Positions 1 through 8,469 of a stretch of 64,000 bases of DNA are shown in pieces. The stretch comes from DASVTU01 sp036387415 (GTDB taxonomy: Bacteria; Acidobacteriota; Blastocatellia; Pyrinomonadales; Pyrinomonadaceae), in assembly GCA_036387415.1 (NCBI GenBank), contig DASVTU010000039.1, positions 372,001 through 436,000 on the forward strand, written 5' to 3'. Every line of letters starts with the position of its first letter. Within the stretch, counting starts at the first letter, position 1. The notes beneath the pieces are model-generated. The model did not search any database, was not told the DNA's origin, and was given only the letters and a program-made list of their open reading frames with translations. The position numbers and the translations under genes were made by a program.

Positions 1-2
1 GC

Positions 3-674
3 CGTTGGCAGGCGCGCGACATCGACTACGGCGCAGGCACCCTGACGCGTTTTCGCGTCTTCCGCGAAGGGCGCGAGTGGGGCACGTTCGAGATGCCGCT
101 CATCGGCGACTTCAACGTCCGCAATTGCCTTGCGGTGATTGTCGCGGCGGACGCGTGGGGCGTCGAGCGCGCGGCCATCCGTGATGCGCTCGCCACTTTC
201 CAGAGCGTGCGGCGACGCATGCAGGTGCGCGGCGAAGTGTCCGGTGTGACGGTTATCGACGATTTCGCACACCATCCGACCGCCGTCCGCGAAACGCTGC
301 GCGCCCTGCGCGCGAAGTACGCAGACGGTCGTCTCGTCGCCGTCTTCGAGCCGCGTTCGGCCACTTCGCGTCTCGCCGTCTTCCAGAACGATTATGTGGA
401 CGCGCTCGCCGAAGCCGATTACGTCGTCCTGTCGGATGTCTTCAACCGCGCACGCGGCAGCGGCGACGGCGGGCAACTCCTCGACACAAATCGACTCATC
501 GAAGATGTGGCGGCGCGTGCGGGCAAACCTGCCCTCTGCCTCGACGGCGCGGACGAAATCGTCCGACACCTCGCGCCCGAACTGCGCTCCGGCGATGTCG
601 TCGCCATCATGTCCAACGGCGGCTTCGGCGGCATCCACGAAAAACTGCTCGACGCGCTTCGCACAGAAGGTTAA
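3..674 (+). CDS. mpl: UDP-N-acetylmuramate:L-alanyl-gamma-D-glutamyl-meso-DAP ligase, C-terminal part
   Basis: The 5' part lies outside the window; the frame is open from base 3. The product recycles cell-wall tripeptide by joining it to UDP-MurNAc in the cytoplasm. The visible part begins in the central ATP-binding region (GDFNVRN) and includes the Mur-ligase C-terminal motif DDFAHHPTA and the closing SNGGFGGIH typical of Mpl. MurC is the nearest alternative, but the SNGGFGGIH ending and the absence of neighbouring mur genes favour Mpl. Recycling a DAP-containing peptide agrees with the DAP biosynthesis genes further along the window. A purine-rich hairpin follows the stop codon. Confidence 0.88.
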   Translation, partial: RWQARDIDYGAGTLTRFRVFREGREWGTFEMPLIGDFNVRNCLAVIVAADAWGVERAAIRDALATFQSVRRRMQVRGEVSGVTVIDDFAHHPTAVRETLRALRAKYADGRLVAVFEPRSATSRLAVFQNDYVDALAEADYVVLSDVFNRARGSGDGGQLLDTNRLIEDVAARAGKPALCLDGADEIVRHLAPELRSGDVVAIMSNGGFGGIHEKLLDALRTEG

Positions 675-675
675 A

Positions 676-765
676 TGGGGAGAGGTTAAAGGGCGAAAGG
701 GGTCAGAGTCTTATCATCTTCCCTTTGCCCTTTAGCCGTTTACCTTTTCCGCTCTCGCCTCTTGC
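676..765. repeat. Purine-rich intergenic hairpin
   Basis: An imperfect inverted repeat follows mpl: a GGTTAAAGGGCGAAAGGGG arm is matched by a CCCTTTGCCCTTTAGCC arm. It is the short form of the purine/pyrimidine arms that recur in the larger intergenic hairpins of this window (see 48401-48536). It may act as a terminator or stabilise the 3' end; this is inference. Confidence 0.5.
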
Positions 766-858
766 CTTCACACTTAAAAGAAACATTTGTAACGCCTGTG
801 AACAGGCGAAGGAGTAGAACAAAGGTCGGCTCACCGGAGTTGTTGGAAGGATTGTGTC

Positions 859-1419
859 TTGAGTAGAGAGTTTTCCATGTACAAGCATGCGCTCAAAATC
901 GCCGCCGCGCGGGCGCAAGATTTGGGCGACATCCCGAATCTGTCACGACGGGATTTCGACGAGCGTCCGACCATCAAGTTTCGGACGCAGGTTCCGTGTC
1001 TCGAATACGTCAGCCTCTTGATTGAAAACGCGGTACTGCTCCGCACCAACCGCGCGGGCAGAGTCTACGCGGGCTTCGAGAAACTTTCGCGCATGGAACC
1101 CGTCATCGACCGTTACCTGCGAATCGGGGATGTCTCCGAGCGGCTCTACGTTTTCGGCGAGACGGACTGGAAACCACCACGCCATCCGAACATGCGACTG
1201 ATACCCGCCGCGCGCAACAGCGAACTCGCGCGCGAATGGTTCGTCATCGTCGATTCTCCGAGTCTGCGCGTCGCGCTCGTCGCCTACGACGAAGACGGCT
1301 TCGACGTGCCAGTCCTCGAACAGCGCACGTTTAGCTCCTTCAAGACGAGCGATGCCGCGCTCGTCGCACAACTCGCCGACGCCGCCGAAGGCATCATCGA
1401 TTCATCGCTCGCCGCCTGA
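859..1419 (+). CDS. DICT sensory domain-like protein
   Basis: This 186-residue cytoplasmic protein has no signal peptide or membrane segment. The pattern FSMYKHAL near the N-terminus, RVYAGFEKLSRM around residues 68-79, and EWFVIVDSP and QRTFSSFKTSD towards the end resemble DICT domains, which occur in diguanylate cyclases and two-component proteins. Here the domain stands alone, so its partner is unknown. The start is TTG: GGAAGG lies nine bases before it (844-849), whereas the ATG six codons later has no such site. The family assignment comes from memory of the pattern and is moderate. Confidence 0.6.
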   Translation: MSREFSMYKHALKIAAARAQDLGDIPNLSRRDFDERPTIKFRTQVPCLEYVSLLIENAVLLRTNRAGRVYAGFEKLSRMEPVIDRYLRIGDVSERLYVFGETDWKPPRHPNMRLIPAARNSELAREWFVIVDSPSLRVALVAYDEDGFDVPVLEQRTFSSFKTSDAALVAQLADAAEGIIDSSLAA

Positions 1420-1461
1420 ACACGAACAACCTACCCGCCATTGAATCCGTCACAAAACATG

Positions 1462-1596
1462 GCACAGAGACGCAGAGCAAGGCAAAGGGGAACAGGCAAA
1501 AGTTAAGGAAGAAGATAGCGTGGGGTCTTCCTTCACTTTTGCTTTTTTACTTTTACTTTTTTCCTTGACCGTCTCCGTGCCTCTATGTCTCTGTAG
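1462..1596. repeat. CACAGAG-family intergenic hairpin
   Basis: One of five related elements (others at 10273, 36155, 39526 and 43391). The left arm reads GCACAGAGACGCAGAGC, the right arm CTCTATGTCTCTGTAGC; between them purine-rich and pyrimidine-rich stretches also pair imperfectly. It fills most of the 323-base gap between the DICT gene and pta. Nothing else is recognisable in that gap. Confidence 0.7.
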
Positions 1597-1741
1597 CAAA
1601 ACTGTATTTTGATTAGTCGTCGTCGGAGCGCATCGGCTTGTCGTCTCGCCGCCGACTCGGTTAGACTCCGAGCCGAAACACGATTCAAGTTAAACGCATC
1701 TTCATCAAACTGACCCTGCTTGCAAAACTGATTCTGCTTGT

Positions 1742-2749
1742 ATGAGCATTCTCGAACGCATACGCCAACGCGCCGCCGCCGACCCGCAACACATCGTTCT
1801 GCCCGAAGGCGAAGACCCGCGCACTGTCTCCGCCGCCGACATCGTTTCGCGCCAGCGCCTCGCGCGCATCACAGTACTCGGCGACGAGGAGAAGATTCGC
1901 GCTTCGGCACGCGAGGCGGGCGCGACATTAAGCGGCGTGGAAATCATCGACCACAAGCGTGCGGCGGAATTTGACAAGATGGCCGCGCTCTATCACGAAC
2001 TGCGCCGCGCCAAAGGCATGATGCCCGACGAAGCACGCATCGCCATCCGCGACCCGCTCTACTACGGCAACCTCCTCGTCCGCATAGGACGCGCCGACGG
2101 CTCGGTCGCGGGCGCAACCAACACAACCGCACACACCGTCCGCGCCGCGCTTCATTGCATCGGCGTGCGCGCGGGCTTCAAACTCGTTTCCAGTTTCTTC
2201 GTCATGCAGTTGCCCGACGCGGAGTTCGGTGCACAGGGCGCGCTCATCTATGCCGACTGCGGCGTCGTCATCGAACCATCTTCAACCGAACTGGCCGAGA
2301 TTGCCATCGCGTCCGCCGAATCCTGCCGCGCGCTTCTTGAAACAGAGCCGCGCGTGGCGATGCTCTCCTTCTCGACCAAAGGCAGCGCGACGCACAAACT
2401 GATTGACAAAGTGGTCGAAGCGACGCGTACGGCGCGCGCACGCCATCCCGAACTGGAAATCGACGGCGAGCTACAGGCCGATGCCGCGCTCGTCGTGCGC
2501 ATCGCTGAATCAAAGGCTCCCGGCTCGTCCGTCGCCGGACAAGCCAACGTCCTTATCTTTCCAGACTTGCAAGCCGGAAACATCGCCTACAAACTCACCG
2601 AACGACTCGCGGGCGCAACCGCCATCGGCCCCATCCTTCAAGGTCTCGACCGACCCGCCAACGACCTCTCGCGCGGCTGCAAAGCCGAAGACATCGTGGA
2701 TGCCGTCGCCATCACCGCCGTCCAAGCACAAGCACGAAAAAAGGGATGA
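1742..2749 (+). CDS. pta: Phosphate acetyltransferase
   Basis: This 335-residue single-domain protein is of the length usual for the short Pta family. It interconverts acetyl-CoA plus phosphate with acetyl phosphate plus CoA in the cytoplasm. Supporting features are the N-terminal HIVLPEGEDPRT, the GSVAGATNTTAHTVRAAL stretch near residue 120, SFSTKGSA in the middle and ANVLIFPDLQAGNIAYKL near residue 275. No acetate kinase gene is adjacent in the window, so the partner enzyme must be elsewhere. Phosphate butyryltransferase is related, but the NVLIFPDLQAGN region is typical of Pta. Confidence 0.93.
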   Translation: MSILERIRQRAAADPQHIVLPEGEDPRTVSAADIVSRQRLARITVLGDEEKIRASAREAGATLSGVEIIDHKRAAEFDKMAALYHELRRAKGMMPDEARIAIRDPLYYGNLLVRIGRADGSVAGATNTTAHTVRAALHCIGVRAGFKLVSSFFVMQLPDAEFGAQGALIYADCGVVIEPSSTELAEIAIASAESCRALLETEPRVAMLSFSTKGSATHKLIDKVVEATRTARARHPELEIDGELQADAALVVRIAESKAPGSSVAGQANVLIFPDLQAGNIAYKLTERLAGATAIGPILQGLDRPANDLSRGCKAEDIVDAVAITAVQAQARKKG

Positions 2750-2912
2750 GGGCGGAGGGATGAGGGATGAACGAGAAGAATTCAGTAGCTAGAAGTCAGT
2801 AGTCAGTAGAAAAACCTTTGAATGCTTTCTCTCAAACTGCGCTTTTGTTCTGCTTCTGAATTCTGGCTACTGTTTACTGAATTCTTTGCTTTCATCCCTC
2901 ATCCCTCGTCCC
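2750..2912. repeat. AGTCAGTAG / GGGATGAGG intergenic hairpin
   Basis: Nested inverted words: AGGGATGAGGGATGA on the left is matched by TCATCCCTCATCCCTC on the right, and inside them GAAGTCAGTAGTCAGTAGAA is matched by CTGGCTACTGTTTACTGAATTC. Same design as 15383-15538 and 37681-37880. It sits directly after the pta stop codon. Confidence 0.7.
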
Positions 2913-3002
2913 TTATTTCCGGCGAACGCCGACGGGCGTTTCGGGCATCACATAGTCTCTGGAAATGTTGTCGTTTCGAGTATGCGGTCTGGGTATTCAA
3001 TT

Positions 3003-4241
3003 ATGTTTTCACGCTATAGTTTCTTCGTGTTCATCGCATCGTTATTAGTGTGTGTGTGCGCGGCTGTGTCGGCATTGGCGCAAGAGTCTGCGCCGCGCAC
3101 GGCGACGCCGCTTCCCTCTCCGACGCCCTCAGTAGATGAGGCGCAAGACGGGCAGGATGCTGTCAAGGTGTTGACGGAGGAGGTGCGTATTCCCATCTTC
3201 GCGACGGACGAGGAAGGACGCTTCGACCCGTCGCTTGAGATTCAAGACATTCTGGTTTTGGAAGACAACGTGCCGCAGGAGATTCGCAGCGTGCGACGGA
3301 TTCCCGCAAGCATTCTCCTGCTCGTCGGCACGGGCGGCGAATTGAATCCGGCTATCCGCACCAGCACGACACGCGCCGTCGCGCGCAATCTCGTCGCCAA
3401 TATACGCGAAGGCGACCATGTTGCCGTGTTGCAGTTCAGCAGTCGCACCGAACTCGTCCACGGTTGGACGGAAGATAAAGAATCGCTCCATCGTTCGCTT
3501 CGCAGCAAACTTCTCGCGGGTCGCGGGTCGCGTCTTTCGCAGGCCATCATCGAGGCCGCGCGTTTCTTCGAGAGCCAGCCCGTCGGCAATCGTCATCTGG
3601 TATTGATTACCGACGGCGTGGAGACGCCTTCGCGTCTGGATTACAAAGAGGCCATCAAGGTTTTGAACGCGGGCAACGCGCCGACGCCGGAAGCGCAAGC
3701 CGAAGCGACGGAAGCCGTCCGCCAACTCAACGCGACGCAGGCCACCGTCCACATCATCAGCTACACGGCCATCGGTCAACGCGTCTCGAAAGAGCAGGCG
3801 GAGAAGACGCAGGAAGCACTCGGCATCGCACAGAGCCGCGCCGACATGGCGACCGTCGGCATCGATCCGACGCGCCCACCCGGCACGCGCGGCTCTGGCA
3901 TCAATCCTCCGCAAGTCAACGGTGGCATCCGTTTCGACCCGCAGATGCGAAAACTTCGACAGGCTTATGAGCGAGCATTGAAGCGCAGCGAGCAGCGTCT
4001 CACTTCGTTTGCCGAGGAGACGGGCGGACGCATGTGGCTGCCCGTCTCTGCCGATGAGATGTATCTCAACGCGAAGGAAGTGGCGCGCGAAATCGGCTCG
4101 CAGTACGTCATCACATACCAGCCGAAACGACCACTCGAAAACGCGCCGCCCAACGAATACCGCCGCCTCGTCGTCGCGCCGCGCCGCATCGGTCTGCGCC
4201 TGCGCGCACGACGCGGTTATGTCGTCGCAGCGGTGCGTTAG
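3003..4241 (+). CDS. Secreted VWFA-like protein of acidobacterial type
   Basis: This 412-residue protein has a signal peptide (hydrophobic residues about 5-22, cleavage likely after SALAQ). The chosen ATG precedes it directly; an upstream extension of the frame would bury the signal. A von Willebrand A-like fold spans about residues 80-290: RNLVANIREGDHVAVLQFS, then LVLITDGVETPS. The first metal-binding loop, normally DxSxS, reads LLVGTGGE, so the MIDAS site looks degenerate. The C-terminal YVITYQPKRP and RRIGLRLRARRGYV pattern is common in acidobacterial VWFA-related proteins. The function is unknown; a role outside the cytoplasm in binding is inferred. Confidence 0.78.
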   Translation: MFSRYSFFVFIASLLVCVCAAVSALAQESAPRTATPLPSPTPSVDEAQDGQDAVKVLTEEVRIPIFATDEEGRFDPSLEIQDILVLEDNVPQEIRSVRRIPASILLLVGTGGELNPAIRTSTTRAVARNLVANIREGDHVAVLQFSSRTELVHGWTEDKESLHRSLRSKLLAGRGSRLSQAIIEAARFFESQPVGNRHLVLITDGVETPSRLDYKEAIKVLNAGNAPTPEAQAEATEAVRQLNATQATVHIISYTAIGQRVSKEQAEKTQEALGIAQSRADMATVGIDPTRPPGTRGSGINPPQVNGGIRFDPQMRKLRQAYERALKRSEQRLTSFAEETGGRMWLPVSADEMYLNAKEVAREIGSQYVITYQPKRPLENAPPNEYRRLVVAPRRIGLRLRARRGYVVAAVR

Positions 4242-4453
4242 AGGTCGGAGTTTGAAGATGAAAAGAGTGCTGTAGGGAACAAAGGTGCAGCGATTCGCCC
4301 GTCAGAAGTGGGGAAAAATGCAGCGTCGCGCGTTTGGTCGATTCAATTTGTGTCGGCAGTTAAACGACGGAGGTGAACAGGAAACCGGGCGGCGAGCGTC
4401 GCGTTGTCGGCGGTTGATTTGAAGTCGGAGAGTAGGTGTTTGGAGTCCGCGAA

Positions 4454-5605
4454 TTAGCGCGCGTAGACGCTGATTCTCTCTTCGAGCAGTGCGCGCAGAG
4501 CCGCCACGTCGGAAGGTTCTGAAGCCTTCCGCTCCTCTCGCGCCGCGAGTGCTGCGCGCCGCATCTCATCCCATTCTTCACGCGGGACGCGATGAAAAGC
4601 GGCGACCACATCCGCGTCGAATTGCTTGGCGGCATACTCGTCCAACTCCGCCGCTGCCACATCGTAAGAACGTCCCGCACGATATACGCGGTCGCTCGTC
4701 ATCACGTCGAAGGCATCTGCGACAGCGAAGATGCGCGCATTCAAATCAATCTCCGTGCTCCGCAAACCCATTGGATAACCGGAGCCGTCCCACTTCTCAT
4801 GATGCTGCGCGACGACGTGCGCCGCGCCTTCGAGAAATTCTATCCCGCGCAAAATCTGCTGCCCCAACAAAGGATGCAGACGCATCTTCGTCCATTCCTC
4901 GCTCGTCAACTTGGCGGGCTTTCGCAGGATGGCATCGGGCACGCCAATCTTGCCGATGTCATGCAGCAGCGCGCCGAATTCGAGTGCGCGCATCGCATCT
5001 CGGTTGAGTCCCATTTCGCGCCCCAGACGCAGGCTAAAACTCACGACACGTTCGGAATGGCCGTGAGTTTCCGAATCGCGCGTCTCTAGCGCGGCGGTCA
5101 ACGCTTTGAGCGTCGTCCGGTATGCATCTTCCAGCGAAGACAGTGCGTGATGCAATGCTGCTGTGCGTTCTTCGACCATCTCTTCGAGACGCGTTTCGTA
5201 ACGACGTTTGGCGGCGCGCAGTTCGTGATGTTCGAGCGCGCGGCTGACTGCCGCCTCGACGTGGCGCAAATCGAAAGGCTTCATCAAGTAATCAAACGCT
5301 CCGGCACGCAGCGCCTCAATCGCGCTCTCGACCGTCTGCGTGCCGCTTACCATAATCACCACGGCGTCGGGCGCGAGTTCGCGCAAGTGTGGAATCATCT
5401 CCAATCCGCTCATGCCGCGCATCATGATGTCGCTGATGATGATTTCAAACTCACCGCCGCGAAGCTCCACCAACGCCTCCTCCGCCGACGCCACCGCCTT
5501 ACACTCATAACGACCGCTCAAGAGGTCGAACAACAAAGTCCGCAACTCCGGCTCGTCATCAGTGATGAGGATGCGTGCACGACGACCATTTGGTGGCTCG
5601 CTCAT
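4454..5605 (-). CDS. Response regulator with HD-GYP c-di-GMP phosphodiesterase domain (RpfG type)
   Basis: This protein of 383 residues (388 from the upstream ATG at 5620) has a receiver domain (ITDDEPE, phosphoacceptor Asp in IISDIMM near residue 59, Lys in YLMKPFD), a coiled-coil linker, and an HD-GYP domain with HDIGKIGVPD and HHEKWDGSGYP, both intact. Members of this family hydrolyse cyclic di-GMP when phosphorylated. No sensor kinase lies next to it, so the input is unknown. The inner ATG was preferred because GGA stands ten bases before it, while the outer ATG has no site; this choice is weak. The gene converges with the VWFA gene. Confidence 0.9.
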   Translation of the reverse strand: MSEPPNGRRARILITDDEPELRTLLFDLLSGRYECKAVASAEEALVELRGGEFEIIISDIMMRGMSGLEMIPHLRELAPDAVVIMVSGTQTVESAIEALRAGAFDYLMKPFDLRHVEAAVSRALEHHELRAAKRRYETRLEEMVEERTAALHHALSSLEDAYRTTLKALTAALETRDSETHGHSERVVSFSLRLGREMGLNRDAMRALEFGALLHDIGKIGVPDAILRKPAKLTSEEWTKMRLHPLLGQQILRGIEFLEGAAHVVAQHHEKWDGSGYPMGLRSTEIDLNARIFAVADAFDVMTSDRVYRAGRSYDVAAAELDEYAAKQFDADVVAAFHRVPREEWDEMRRAALAAREERKASEPSDVAALRALLEERISVYAR

Positions 5606-5659
5606 AACACAAAAGTCCATCCAGTTTTGAGATTCCCAGGATTGAAAAGGAGAGAGAAG

Positions 5660-5950
5660 GGGAACGGGCTGTCTCGAAACAGTTCATCAGAGCGAGACGC
5701 CAGCTTTCACCCCTCGCAAAAACTTCCGTTACACGCTGGCAACACCTCTGACCCGACACCTTGCCGACCTCCCTGCTTGGCAAACGTCGTGCCACTTCGC
5801 TTTCGCCTCGCCCCTCATCCTCTTTCCACTACCCCTCTCCCCTTATCCACCCAACTCCCTCCGCCCAACACCTCTCCACGATGCACGCCCCGACCCCTCT
5901 CTTCCCACAGTTGACGACCCGATGCCTCAACCTCTATCATTCACAAACTC
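5660..5950. other. Gene-free, pyrimidine-rich stretch before tRNA-Leu
   Basis: No convincing gene is visible here. Roughly 5750-5910 is strongly C+T-rich on the + strand, with repeated words such as CCTCTCCCC, CCCTCATCCTC and CCAACTCC, giving marked strand asymmetry. It lacks a clear inverted partner, unlike the hairpin elements elsewhere. Confidence 0.5.
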
Positions 5951-5956
5951 GCACAC

Positions 5957-6042
5957 GCCGGAGTGGCGAAATCGGTATACGCACTAGACTCAAAATCTAG
6001 CGAGGTTCACTCCTCATGTCGGTTCGAGTCCGACCTCCGGCA
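5957..6042 (+). tRNA. tRNA-Leu (CAA)
   Basis: The acceptor arm GCCGGAG pairs with CTCCGGC, the anticodon loop CTCAAAA gives anticodon CAA, and a long variable arm (GCGAGGTTCACTCCTCATGT region) shows the class II shape expected of bacterial tRNA-Leu. The discriminator is A; CCA is not encoded. It stands alone, far from the array at 60.4 kb. Confidence 0.95.
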
Positions 6043-6199
6043 TCGTTTCCCCAAGAAACGAGCATCTTTCTCCTGTCCTTACATTTCTAATTTCTTCAAA
6101 TATTGAGCGTTAACAGATTAATTAACACACTCTTGCCGTTTGTTATGCGGCGGGTGTGCTGTGCGTGGGCGGTGGTTGAGGCCGAATAATAGATTTCTG

Positions 6200-6226
6200 T
6201 TGACCGACGCGTCCGGTTAAGATAAT
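6200..6226 (+). promoter_or_regulatory. Possible promoter for the unknown gene at 6314
   Basis: TTGACC (6200-6205) and GATAAT (6221-6226) resemble -35 and -10 boxes, but the spacer is only 15 bases, so the match is weak. The rest of the gap after tRNA-Leu is A+T-richer than its surroundings and shows no gene. Confidence 0.3.
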
Positions 6227-6313
6227 TTCACTGGTGGCCTTCCAAGTAGGGTCTCGAATTCCTGCCACGTCCGCTCCTTTGCGTTTCCCGCAGCAAGAAG
6301 AATAGAAGAATTG

Positions 6314-7300
6314 ATGAACGCCGATTTAGACGAAGAAGAAATTAATCTGGATGAAGTGCTGCAAGAAAGGTTCGCGCATCCGCCGTATCATCCGGCGACT
6401 CGCGTCGCAGCAGCAACATCCAGTTTCATCGTCGCGGAAGCGCCGTGCCTCAATATTGATATACGGAAGTTAGTGGCGCACGTCGAACCGCCGTCGTCTC
6501 AGGAACTCATCGTCTCCATCTTTTCCAGATTGGCTCGCCTTCTCGATTACCTACAACACATCGAAAACGGACTCTCGCAAAATAAGACATTGGAGAAAAC
6601 AGTCATCCTTTTCAAGTTGGTGAATACTAAATCACTCTCTTTGCGTGATTACATCACGACAGAAATATCACGTCGCAAGGACATCAGTAAAAACTTACGC
6701 GATGTCCTCGACCTCACAAGCTATGCTATCAACCACGAATTACGCCGCGTGTTTGAAAAGGAATTTCCGCACTTAGCCACCAATTCTTCAACCGTCGCCG
6801 CGCCCGCTCCGTCAACTCGCGCCGAACTAACACGCGCTTACGGTTTACTACACAATTGCTTTCAGCAATCAATCATCACTCTCGCGCAAACCTTTAACCC
6901 CAAACTTGACGGCGCAATCCTTTTTGACGATTACAAAATCAAAGTCGAACAATCCATCGAGCTTGATAGAGAACTCGCGTCGTTGCTTCAACAAGTGCGC
7001 CGGGCGGAAAAAGAGGCGGGTGTTTTGTTGAAGCTTTCGCTTATCAATCGTGTCAAGATGTTTCGCGACCATACGATGCATTATTTGATGTACAAGGATT
7101 GGGAAGTGTTTGAAGGCTTTGTGGCGGAAATCGTCAAGACCTACGACGCGATGGAAAACCTCGCTCCGGTGATGCACAAATTCGGCAGTTACCTCGAAAC
7201 CTTGCTGCAACATGTACGCATGCGCGCCGTCCTGAGCAACTATTATCCACCCGCGCAGCAGAGAGGGTTTTCGACCAAGCCCGCGTCAGCAAAAAACTAG
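6314..7300 (+). CDS. Unknown protein, 328 residues
   Basis: I do not recognise this protein. It has no signal peptide or membrane segment, begins with a very acidic stretch (NADLDEEEINLDEV), and is otherwise predicted to be largely alpha-helical with several leucine-rich stretches (LLDYLQHIENGL, ELASLLQQVRRAEKEAG). The coding sequence is visibly poorer in G+C and uses more A/T-ending codons than its neighbours, which may mean later acquisition. The ATG was chosen over the TTG one codon upstream; the leader AGAAGAATAGAAGAA offers only a weak ribosome site. It is followed at once by the oxidoreductase gene on the same strand. Confidence 0.75.
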   Translation: MNADLDEEEINLDEVLQERFAHPPYHPATRVAAATSSFIVAEAPCLNIDIRKLVAHVEPPSSQELIVSIFSRLARLLDYLQHIENGLSQNKTLEKTVILFKLVNTKSLSLRDYITTEISRRKDISKNLRDVLDLTSYAINHELRRVFEKEFPHLATNSSTVAAPAPSTRAELTRAYGLLHNCFQQSIITLAQTFNPKLDGAILFDDYKIKVEQSIELDRELASLLQQVRRAEKEAGVLLKLSLINRVKMFRDHTMHYLMYKDWEVFEGFVAEIVKTYDAMENLAPVMHKFGSYLETLLQHVRMRAVLSNYYPPAQQRGFSTKPASAKN

Positions 7301-7378
7301 CTTCCCCTTAAATAATGCGCTCAATCCAAAGCTCGAACGCAAGCGCGGTCGCTTGAGTTGCCGTCGGGAGAGGCACCA

Positions 7379-8431
7379 ATGGCAGACGAAATCGGGGTGG
7401 GACTCATCGGTTATGGTATGGCGTCGCACGTCTTTCATGCGCCGGTGATTCAGTCGGTTCCACATCTCAGGCTCAGGAAAGTTGTCGAACGTCGCGGCGA
7501 AGCTTCGCGTGAGCGTTATCCTTCGGTCGAGGTGGTGCGCGATGCGTCAGAGCTTTTGCGAGACCCTGAGATAGAACTCGTCGTCGTTTCCACTCCGAAC
7601 GCTTCCCATTTCGATTTAGCCCGACAATCCCTGCTGGCAGGGAAACACGTCGTGGTAGAAAAACCTTTTACTACAACGTCGACTGATGCGGAGCAATTGA
7701 TTGACTTATCGCTGCGACAAAACAGGCTCATCAGCGTCCACCAGAATCGCAGATGGGACGGCGATTTCAAGACGGTACAGAGGCTTTTGGAGAGCAAGCT
7801 TGTGGGGCGTCTGGTTGAATACGAATCGCATTATGACCGTTTCAGAGACCAGCCGCGACCGGGCGCATGGCGCGAAGAGGCGGGTGCCGGAAGCGGCATT
7901 CTGTTCGACCTCGGCTCACACTTGATTGACCAGGCGCAGGTCTTGTTCGGTCTGCCACACACGATTGAGGCGGTCATCAGAACCGAACGTGATTTTGCTA
8001 AGGCAGACGACAATTTCGAGTTGACGCTCTATTACGACGATTTGAAAGTGTCGCTCAGAGCGGGGATGCTGGTGCGCGAGCCGCGTCCGCGTTTCGTGTT
8101 GCGCGGCTCGGAAGGCTCCTTCGTCAAACGTGGGTTCGACCCGCAAGAGGAGGCGCTGAAGCGTGGCGAGACGCCCCGCGAGCCACACTGGGGTGAGGAA
8201 CCCGCTGAGCGTTGGGGCACGCTTGACGCACGCGTCGGCGGCCTCCATTTCGAGGGACGAGTCGAGACGCTCGCGGGTTCTTACCAGTCCTTTTATCAAA
8301 ACATCGCCGACGCGATTCGCGGTCGCGCGGAGCTTTCGGTGAAGCCACTCGAAGCAATGAACACGATTCGCATTATCGAACTCGCATTCCAGAGCCACGC
8401 GCAACAACGCACTCTTCCCTTCGCTCCGTGA
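7379..8431 (+). CDS. Gfo/Idh/MocA family oxidoreductase
   Basis: This 350-residue NAD(P)-dependent oxidoreductase has an N-terminal Rossmann fold (GVGLIGYGMASHVFHAPVI) and the EKPFTTT motif near residue 97 that carries the catalytic Lys, followed by a C-terminal alpha/beta domain (GSGILFDLGSHLIDQAQVLFG). Overall it resembles the YvaA/IolW inositol dehydrogenase branch, but the substrate cannot be read from sequence. The ATG at 7379 was chosen because GGGAGAGG lies six bases upstream; the frame extends seven codons further 5' without a site. The tail converges on the MFS transporter gene 38 bases away. Confidence 0.87.
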   Translation: MADEIGVGLIGYGMASHVFHAPVIQSVPHLRLRKVVERRGEASRERYPSVEVVRDASELLRDPEIELVVVSTPNASHFDLARQSLLAGKHVVVEKPFTTTSTDAEQLIDLSLRQNRLISVHQNRRWDGDFKTVQRLLESKLVGRLVEYESHYDRFRDQPRPGAWREEAGAGSGILFDLGSHLIDQAQVLFGLPHTIEAVIRTERDFAKADDNFELTLYYDDLKVSLRAGMLVREPRPRFVLRGSEGSFVKRGFDPQEEALKRGETPREPHWGEEPAERWGTLDARVGGLHFEGRVETLAGSYQSFYQNIADAIRGRAELSVKPLEAMNTIRIIELAFQSHAQQRTLPFAP

Positions 8432-8469
8432 ATCGAAACCTCGCGCGTCGCACCGGAGAGAAGTTCGTT

